A stretch of 14,777 bases of DNA from an uncultured Lachnobacterium sp. (GTDB lineage: Bacteria; Bacillota; Clostridia; Lachnospirales; Lachnospiraceae): NCBI GenBank assembly GCA_900549895.1, contig URQG01000021.1:1-14777 (forward strand). The letters are read 5' to 3'. The translations under genes and the position numbers were made by a program. The notes under the pieces are model-generated. The model ran no database searches, was not told where the DNA came from, and saw only the letters and a program-made list of their open reading frames with translations. Shown one piece after another: positions 7,073 through 12,334 of this stretch; position 1 is the first letter of the stretch, and each line of letters starts with the position of its first letter.

Positions 7073-8119
7073 ATGCATATTTCATCGGACGACAAACGAT
7101 TGCAATATTGCGGAAGGATCGATTTTGACGATCCAAAGGCACCTGTGCTTGTATATGCTGCCAGTTCTGTGTGCATCCGTTTTAGGGGTACAAAGATTGC
7201 GGTAAAACTCAAAAACAAGCGTGCGTATTGGTCGAGCCGAATGGGATATATATTGGATGGACAACAGAACCAATTCCTACTCAGCTCCGATCAGGAGCCT
7301 GCAGTATATCCGATTGCAGAAAATCTTGATGATACGGAGCATACCCTCCTACTATTTAAAAGAATGGATTCTTGTCACATCGTAACTTTTTTGGGATTTG
7401 AATTAGAGGATCGGGCATCGGTATTGATGCCGCCTCTTCCTTCGTCCCGGAAAATAGAAGTTTTTGGCGATAGCGTTTCCTGCGGGGAAGTATCAGAGGC
7501 TGTTGAATATGTTGGGAAACCTGACCCTGAACATGATGGGGAATATTCAAACAGCTGGTATTCTTATGCATGGATGGCGGCACGCAAATTAAATGCACAG
7601 TTACACGACACATCACAGGGCGGTATAGCACTTCTTGACCGAACAGGCTGGTTCAGAGGACCTGATTATCTTGGTATAGAATCCTGCTACGACAAAATTG
7701 AATATCAGCCGGAATTAAGTGAAGTGAAACAGTGGGATTTTGCCCGTTATACACCGAATGTTGTGATATTGGCTTTTGGTCAGAATGACAACCATCCGTA
7801 TGATTATATGGCAGAGGATTACAATGATGAGCGTGCCAAAAATTGGAGATCGCATTACCAAAAATTTCTGGAACATCTGATGCAGATATATCCAAAGGCA
7901 ACTTTTATACTTACAACCACAATATTGGAACATCATGAAAATTGGGATATTTCCATAGAGGAAGTATGCCGCAACGTAAATAGTCCGCGCGTATATCATT
8001 TCCTGTATTCCAACAACGGAAAAGGTACACCGGGACATATCCGGATTCCGGAGGCTGAGCAGATGAGCGATGAGCTTGTTGCGTTCATCAATCGTCTCGG
8101 TAAAAAAATCTGGAAATAG
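7073..8119 (+). CDS. CE2-like SGNH acetyl esterase (mannan O-acetyl esterase)
   Basis: A 348-residue cytosolic two-domain esterase. The first ~125 residues form a predicted beta-sandwich (GRIDFDDPKAPVLVYAASSV, IRFRGTKIAVKL). An SGNH-hydrolase domain starting at KIEVFGDSVSCG follows. This order is that of carbohydrate esterase family 2, whose members remove 2-O, 3-O or 6-O acetyl groups from mannans and related glycans. Ser134 in GDSVSCG is the predicted nucleophile, Gly in SQGG and Asn238 in FGQND are the oxyanion residues, and His322 in GTPGHIRIPEAEQ is the predicted base. The usual DxxH aspartate is absent (TPGH instead), which agrees with the Ser-His dyad described for some CE2 enzymes. 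No signal peptide is present, so it acts on imported oligosaccharides. GAAGGAG precedes the ATG by five bases. The substrate assignment rests on the neighbouring mannan genes; a paired CE2/CE17 arrangement is known in Roseburia. Confidence 0.82.
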   Translation: MHISSDDKRLQYCGRIDFDDPKAPVLVYAASSVCIRFRGTKIAVKLKNKRAYWSSRMGYILDGQQNQFLLSSDQEPAVYPIAENLDDTEHTLLLFKRMDSCHIVTFLGFELEDRASVLMPPLPSSRKIEVFGDSVSCGEVSEAVEYVGKPDPEHDGEYSNSWYSYAWMAARKLNAQLHDTSQGGIALLDRTGWFRGPDYLGIESCYDKIEYQPELSEVKQWDFARYTPNVVILAFGQNDNHPYDYMAEDYNDERAKNWRSHYQKFLEHLMQIYPKATFILTTTILEHHENWDISIEEVCRNVNSPRVYHFLYSNNGKGTPGHIRIPEAEQMSDELVAFINRLGKKIWK

Positions 8120-8174
8120 AGTTGCAGAAAACTCTTTCGGAATGAGATTCGTAAAGAAAGAAGGATGAATAAAT

Positions 8175-9281
8175 ATGAGCATTGATTTCGAACGCGGAAT
8201 TTCAAATAGGGGAAATCTGTACCGTATGAAACGGTTGTTTGAACGTGCTAAGGCCGGTGAAAAACTAACGATTGGTTTTTTAGGCGGCTCAATCACACAG
8301 GGATGTCTATCCTCAACCCCGGAATTGTGTTATGCTTATCTTGTCTATAAATGGTGGGTAAATACATTTCCACAGGCAGAATTTCGGTATGTGAATGCCG
8401 GGATCGGCGGCACCACTTCGCATTTTGGTACGGCCAGAGCCGAGGCAGATCTGCTTTCGCATCAGGTGGACTTTGCGATCATCGAGTTTTCGGTAAATGA
8501 CGATTCGACCGAGTTTTATAAGGAAACTTATGAGGGCTTGGTGCGTAAGGTCTGGCAGAACGAAAGCCAACCTGCAGTCATGCTGGTCCACAATGTTTAT
8601 TACAACACCGGCGCGAATGCGCAGATCATGCATGCCCAGATCGCAAGACACTATGATCTGCCGGCAGTCAGCATGCAAAGCAGCATTTATCCGGAAGTGG
8701 TGGCAGGAAGGATTCCAAACAGAGCGATTACAGAAGATGATCTGCATCCGAATGATAAGGGACATGAGCTGGTCGCTTCTGTCATTACCTATGCGCTTGA
8801 AAAGATGTATCGGTTATCGGGCGATGATCCGGAACCGGAATTGCCACAGCCGTTGACAAAGAATTGCTACGAGAAAGCGATTCGTCTGGATAATCGAAAT
8901 TATGAGCCGGCAAATCATGGGTTTGTCAAAGATACCAGAGTACAGCTAGAAGTGAAAGATTGCTTTAAAAATGGATGGAATGCAAAAGAAAAAGGCGCTT
9001 CCATAACTTTTGAGGTAAACGGAAGCGAGATCGCTGTACAATACAAACGCTGTGTGAATCAGCCGGCGCCGGTTGCGGTGGCCATCGTTGACGACGACAG
9101 GGAACATGCGGTTACATTGGATGCAAATTTTGATGAGGACTGGGGCGACAAGCTGGAGCTTACACCGGTGCTGGTACATGGCAGTAACGGAGCACATACA
9201 CTTGCCGTAGAACTGATTACGGGGGATGAGACGATGCCAAGTGCATTTGAACTGATTTCTGTTATAGTTTCAAAAAAGTAG
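8175..9281 (+). CDS. CE17-like SGNH acetyl esterase with C-terminal CBM35-like domain
   Basis: A 368-residue cytosolic esterase with the domain order opposite to its upstream neighbour. The SGNH hydrolase comes first (about residues 30-215), followed by a beta-sandwich resembling a carbohydrate-binding module (about 220-368). Catalytic signatures are LGGSITQG with predicted nucleophile Ser39, AGIGGTTSHFGTAR for the glycine block, EFSVNDD with Asn108, and DDLHPNDKGH with Asp188 and His191. This architecture matches CE17 (SGNH plus CBM35), the family that removes 3-O and 2-O acetyl groups, including both on doubly acetylated mannose, and works alongside CE2. AAGGA lies nine bases before the ATG. 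The 55-bp gap before it contains only a weak 6-bp hairpin (AGAGTT/AACTCT) around the previous stop. No signal peptide is seen. The CBM35 call is from domain position and beta-rich pattern, so it is less certain than the esterase call. Confidence 0.85.
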   Translation: MSIDFERGISNRGNLYRMKRLFERAKAGEKLTIGFLGGSITQGCLSSTPELCYAYLVYKWWVNTFPQAEFRYVNAGIGGTTSHFGTARAEADLLSHQVDFAIIEFSVNDDSTEFYKETYEGLVRKVWQNESQPAVMLVHNVYYNTGANAQIMHAQIARHYDLPAVSMQSSIYPEVVAGRIPNRAITEDDLHPNDKGHELVASVITYALEKMYRLSGDDPEPELPQPLTKNCYEKAIRLDNRNYEPANHGFVKDTRVQLEVKDCFKNGWNAKEKGASITFEVNGSEIAVQYKRCVNQPAPVAVAIVDDDREHAVTLDANFDEDWGDKLELTPVLVHGSNGAHTLAVELITGDETMPSAFELISVIVSKK

Positions 9282-9291
9282 GAGAGAAAAT

Positions 9292-11604
9292 ATGTTCCCA
9301 AAAGATTTTGTCTGGGGTGTGGCAAGCAGCGCTTATCAGATTGAAGGAACCGATGCAAACGACGGCCGGGGCAGGAATGTCTGGGACGAGTTCGTTCGTT
9401 CCGGAAGAATATATGAAGGACAGAACGCAGATGTCTCATGCGATCATGTGCATCGCTACAGAGAGGATTTTGCATTAATGCGCATGCTTGGCATTAAGAA
9501 TTACCGTTTTTCGTTAAATTGGGCAAGAATTCTGCCGGAAGGAACCGGAAAGGTCAACGAGAGTGCGATACAGATGTATCGTGATATGATTCTTTGCATG
9601 AAAGAAAACGGAATCCGACCGTTTATTACGCTTTTTCATTGGGAATTTCCGTATGCTTTGTTTCGAAAAGGAGGATGGCTCAATGATGATGTGATAGCCT
9701 GGTTTGGAGAGTATGCCAAAGTGGTTGCCGAGAATTTCTCGGATCTGTGTACGGATTTTATCACAATCAATGAACCGCAATGTGCAATCGGACTCGGTCA
9801 TTTGAGTGGTGTTCAGGCACCGGGAATGAAATATTCGATTCCGGAAACTTTTCAGATGGCACATAATCTGATGAAAGCGCACGGGCAGGCGGTCATTCAT
9901 CTTCGAAAATACGCCAGGCAGGCAATCAAAGTCGGATATGCACCAACCTGCGGTGTGGCTTATCCGGAAACCGAGAGCAAGAAAGACATTGAGGCTGCCA
10001 GAAAAGTGTATTTTGGCTTTGAAAATCCGATGGACAATTGGACATGGAATGTGGCATGGTTTTCAGATCCGGTATTCTTAGGCGAATATCCGAAGGAAGG
10101 TTTGGAAAAGTTCGCCGATTATCTGCCGGAGATTACAGAGGAAGACATGAAACTGATCCATCAGCCACTCGATTTCATGGGACAGAATATTTATAACGGC
10201 TACATGATCCGCTGCGGTGAGAACGGGAATCCGGAATATGTCGATCGCAAGCCGGGGGCAGCAAAGACCGGAACCGGATGGCCTGTGACGCCGGAAGCGT
10301 TGTATTTTGGCATCCGTTTTCTGACGGAACGTTATAAGTTACCGCTTTATATTACGGAGAACGGAATGTCGGATTTGGATAATATTTCGGCAGATGGAAA
10401 GGTACACGACAGTGAGCGTATTACATTTTTGGATGCATATCTTGGTGCGGTGCAGCGGGCTATTAATGAGAAAATGCCAATCGTCGGATATTTTCTGTGG
10501 ACGTTTCTGGATAATTTTGAGTGGACGCAAGGGTACAAGGAGCGGTTTGGACTTGTCTATGTAGATTATATAAATCAGCGAAGAATCGTGAAAGATTCTG
10601 CATTTTGGTACAAAGAGGTAATGGAAATGAATGGAGAAAATTTGAGCTGTAATCAGCCATATCAGCAGATTTTATTTATGAATCCGGTATTTACGCATAA
10701 TATCTGGGGCGGAACGAAGCTTCGGGAAGAATACGGATATCACATTGAGGGCAATGACATTGGAGAGTGCTGGGGCGTTGCGGCACATCCGAACGGAACC
10801 TGTACGATCGCAAACGGAACCTATGCAGGTAAAAAACTATCGGATCTGTGGGAGGAACACAGAGAACTGTTCGGGAATGTACAGACAAAGGTATTTCCGC
10901 TTTTGATCAAGATCATTGATGCAAAGGATGATCTGAGCATCCAGGTACATCCGAATGATGATTATGCGGCGGAACATGAAAATGGTTCTCTCGGCAAGAT
11001 GGAGTGTTGGTATATCTTAGACTGTGAGCCGGATTCTAAGCTTGTGATCGGACATCATGCAAATACGCATGAGGAATTGGAAGAAATGGTCCATGATGGC
11101 CGATGGAGTGAATTGATCCGCGAGGTTCCGGTAAAGAAAGGTGATTTTATTCAGATCGATCCGGGTACCGTACATGCGATCAAAGGCGGAATTACCATTT
11201 TGGAAACGCAGCAGAACAGTGATATTACCTACCGCGTATACGATTATGACAGACTTTCAGACGGAAAGCCTCGTCAGCTGCATATCAGACAGAGTCTGGA
11301 TGTGATCACCGTTCCGGCGGCACCGCTTTCGGACTGTATGATTCCGACGGAAGATACTAAGACAAATGAACTTCAGAAACTGATCGAATGCAGGTATTAT
11401 CAGGTGTTTCATATGAAAGTGGATGGAAAGGCTGCGTTTACACAGTCTCACCCGTTCCTGATCGTAAGTATTGTCGAAGGCAATGGGCTTCTTAATCATA
11501 CAAGTGTAAAGAAGGGAGATCATTTTATTCTTCCATATCAGTATGGTAATGTAGAACTTGAGGGAAATTTAGAACTTATTGCTTCGACGGTAAATGTTTC
11601 ATAG
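9292..11604 (+). CDS. Fusion protein: GH1 beta-glucosidase joined to class I mannose-6-phosphate isomerase
   Basis: A 770-residue bifunctional polypeptide without signal peptide. Residues 1-444 are a complete GH1 (beta/alpha)8 enzyme: FVWGVASSAYQIEG at the N-terminus, TINEP with acid/base Glu161, YITENG with nucleophile Glu356, and WTFLDNFEW with sugar-binding Glu410. NFEW followed by ERFGLVYVD, rather than the Ser...KRY pattern, argues against a phospho-glycosidase. Expected activity is beta-glucosidase, possibly beta-mannosidase, on glucomannan oligosaccharides. Residues ~455-770 are a complete Firmicutes-type ManA (EC 5.3.1.8; mannose-6-phosphate to fructose-6-phosphate). This half begins FMNPVFTHNIWGGTKLREEY, with likely zinc ligands His553 (IQVHPND), Glu571 (KMECWY) and His628 (GTVHAIKGG), and catalytic Arg648 (YRVYDYDR). 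Both halves are full length for their families and are joined by only about ten residues. The ATG is ten bases after the esterase stop with GGAGA upstream. Orientation and spacing place it last in the catabolic operon. Confidence 0.92.
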   Translation: MFPKDFVWGVASSAYQIEGTDANDGRGRNVWDEFVRSGRIYEGQNADVSCDHVHRYREDFALMRMLGIKNYRFSLNWARILPEGTGKVNESAIQMYRDMILCMKENGIRPFITLFHWEFPYALFRKGGWLNDDVIAWFGEYAKVVAENFSDLCTDFITINEPQCAIGLGHLSGVQAPGMKYSIPETFQMAHNLMKAHGQAVIHLRKYARQAIKVGYAPTCGVAYPETESKKDIEAARKVYFGFENPMDNWTWNVAWFSDPVFLGEYPKEGLEKFADYLPEITEEDMKLIHQPLDFMGQNIYNGYMIRCGENGNPEYVDRKPGAAKTGTGWPVTPEALYFGIRFLTERYKLPLYITENGMSDLDNISADGKVHDSERITFLDAYLGAVQRAINEKMPIVGYFLWTFLDNFEWTQGYKERFGLVYVDYINQRRIVKDSAFWYKEVMEMNGENLSCNQPYQQILFMNPVFTHNIWGGTKLREEYGYHIEGNDIGECWGVAAHPNGTCTIANGTYAGKKLSDLWEEHRELFGNVQTKVFPLLIKIIDAKDDLSIQVHPNDDYAAEHENGSLGKMECWYILDCEPDSKLVIGHHANTHEELEEMVHDGRWSELIREVPVKKGDFIQIDPGTVHAIKGGITILETQQNSDITYRVYDYDRLSDGKPRQLHIRQSLDVITVPAAPLSDCMIPTEDTKTNELQKLIECRYYQVFHMKVDGKAAFTQSHPFLIVSIVEGNGLLNHTSVKKGDHFILPYQYGNVELEGNLELIASTVNVS
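10612..10629 (+). promoter_or_regulatory. Possible internal ribosome binding site and start for a free isomerase
   Basis: Exactly at the junction of the fusion gene, AAAGAGG (10612-10618) lies eight bases before an in-frame ATG at 10627 (Met446), with another ATG at 10621 (Met444). Initiation at 10627 would give a ~325-residue stand-alone mannose-6-phosphate isomerase, close to the usual length of that enzyme. It could be a relic of formerly separate genes or a working second start. The bases also encode Lys-Glu-Val, so chance is possible. Confidence 0.4.
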
Positions 11605-11707
11605 GTTGAGTCAAGTAGATCATAATGCCTCAATATGTTATGGTATAAAATATATGTTATAGAGTTCATTTGTTGAAAGAATGTAGAACCTTGCGGGAGG
11701 TAATGAT
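11605..11707 (+). promoter_or_regulatory. AT-rich gap with candidate extended -10 promoter for the Nudix/GGDEF genes
   Basis: This 103-bp gap separates the catabolic genes from the two downstream genes. It contains TGGTATAAA (11641-11649), a TGnTATAAA extended -10 element, without a good -35 box at standard spacing. A nine-base direct repeat ATATGTTAT occurs at 11633-11641 and 11652-11660, 19 bp apart and flanking the -10-like site, which could be a regulator site. The gap ends in GGGAGG (11695-11700), seven bases before the Nudix start. There is no terminator-like hairpin with a T-run after the fusion gene, so read-through from upstream is also possible. Confidence 0.4.
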
Positions 11708-12319
11708 ATGGAGCGATGTAGGAAAATAGAAAAACTGACGGATAACCCTTTTTTGAATCTGTACCATATGGATGCAGTGTCCAAAAGCGGAAAGGAGTTT
11801 GATTACTATTTTGCCTCCCGCAATCAACAGGATAAACTGAAAGTAAATACACATAGTAACCGGCCGGAAGGGATTGCAGTCTATGCTCTGCGGAAAGAGA
11901 ATCCTGGGCAGATCGTCATGATCTGCCAGTTTCGCTATCCGCTGAACGATTATCTGTATGAAATTCCGGCTGGTCTTGTTGACTTTGGTGAGACTCCGGA
12001 GCAGAGTGCAATCCGGGAAATGAAGGAAGAGACCGGTTTGACGCTGGAAGTATACCGGGGAGGAGATCCGTGCTTTCGAAGACCCTTCTTTTTGGCACAG
12101 GGACTGACCGATGAGAGTGGTACGATGGTGTACGGATACGCGACAGGTGGGATCAGTTCCTCGGGGCAGGAAGAAAGTGAAGATATTCAGGTACTGTTCG
12201 TAAACAGGCAGGAAGCACGCAGAATTCTTGCAGAGGAACGTGTCTCGGTGCGCGCCGCGTATATGCTGATGCAGTTTATTCATGCGGATGAGAAAAAACC
12301 ATTTGCATTTCTGGATTAG
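11708..12319 (+). CDS. Nudix hydrolase, ADP-ribose/NDP-sugar pyrophosphatase-like
   Basis: A 203-residue soluble protein with a perfect Nudix box at residues 89-111: Gly89, Glu95, then REMKEETGL, with Arg103, Glu104, Glu107, Glu108 and Gly110 in place (pattern GX5EX7REUXEEXGU). The stretch before it, QFRYP (74-78) and YEIPAG (84-89), is typical of the ADP-ribose pyrophosphatase branch, which splits nucleoside-diphosphate sugars into sugar phosphate and NMP. GGGAGG lies seven bases before the ATG; an overlapping ATG at 11703 is out of frame. It is 15 bp from, and co-directional with, the diguanylate cyclase. A link to mannan use is not visible in the sequence. GDP-mannose or ADP-ribose would be reasonable substrates, but housekeeping nucleotide sanitation is equally possible. 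The C-terminal ~40 residues (EARRILAEERV onwards) form the usual family helix. Confidence 0.85.
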   Translation: MERCRKIEKLTDNPFLNLYHMDAVSKSGKEFDYYFASRNQQDKLKVNTHSNRPEGIAVYALRKENPGQIVMICQFRYPLNDYLYEIPAGLVDFGETPEQSAIREMKEETGLTLEVYRGGDPCFRRPFFLAQGLTDESGTMVYGYATGGISSSGQEESEDIQVLFVNRQEARRILAEERVSVRAAYMLMQFIHADEKKPFAFLD

Positions 12320-12334
12320 AGGGGGAACGCGTAT

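Noticed and set aside
6688..7218. Minus-strand open frame of 176 codons
   Set aside because: It overlaps the conserved C-terminus of the GH130_2 gene and the start of the esterase; it is a shadow of real coding sequence.
8118..8135. Small hairpin AGAGTT/AACTCT over the CE2-like stop codon as a terminator
   Set aside because: Only six pairs with a short T stretch; the next gene follows in 55 bp, so termination is unlikely.
7715..8296. Minus-strand open frame of 193 codons
   Set aside because: It is antisense to the SGNH catalytic part of the CE2-like esterase and the start of the next gene, with a low-quality translation.
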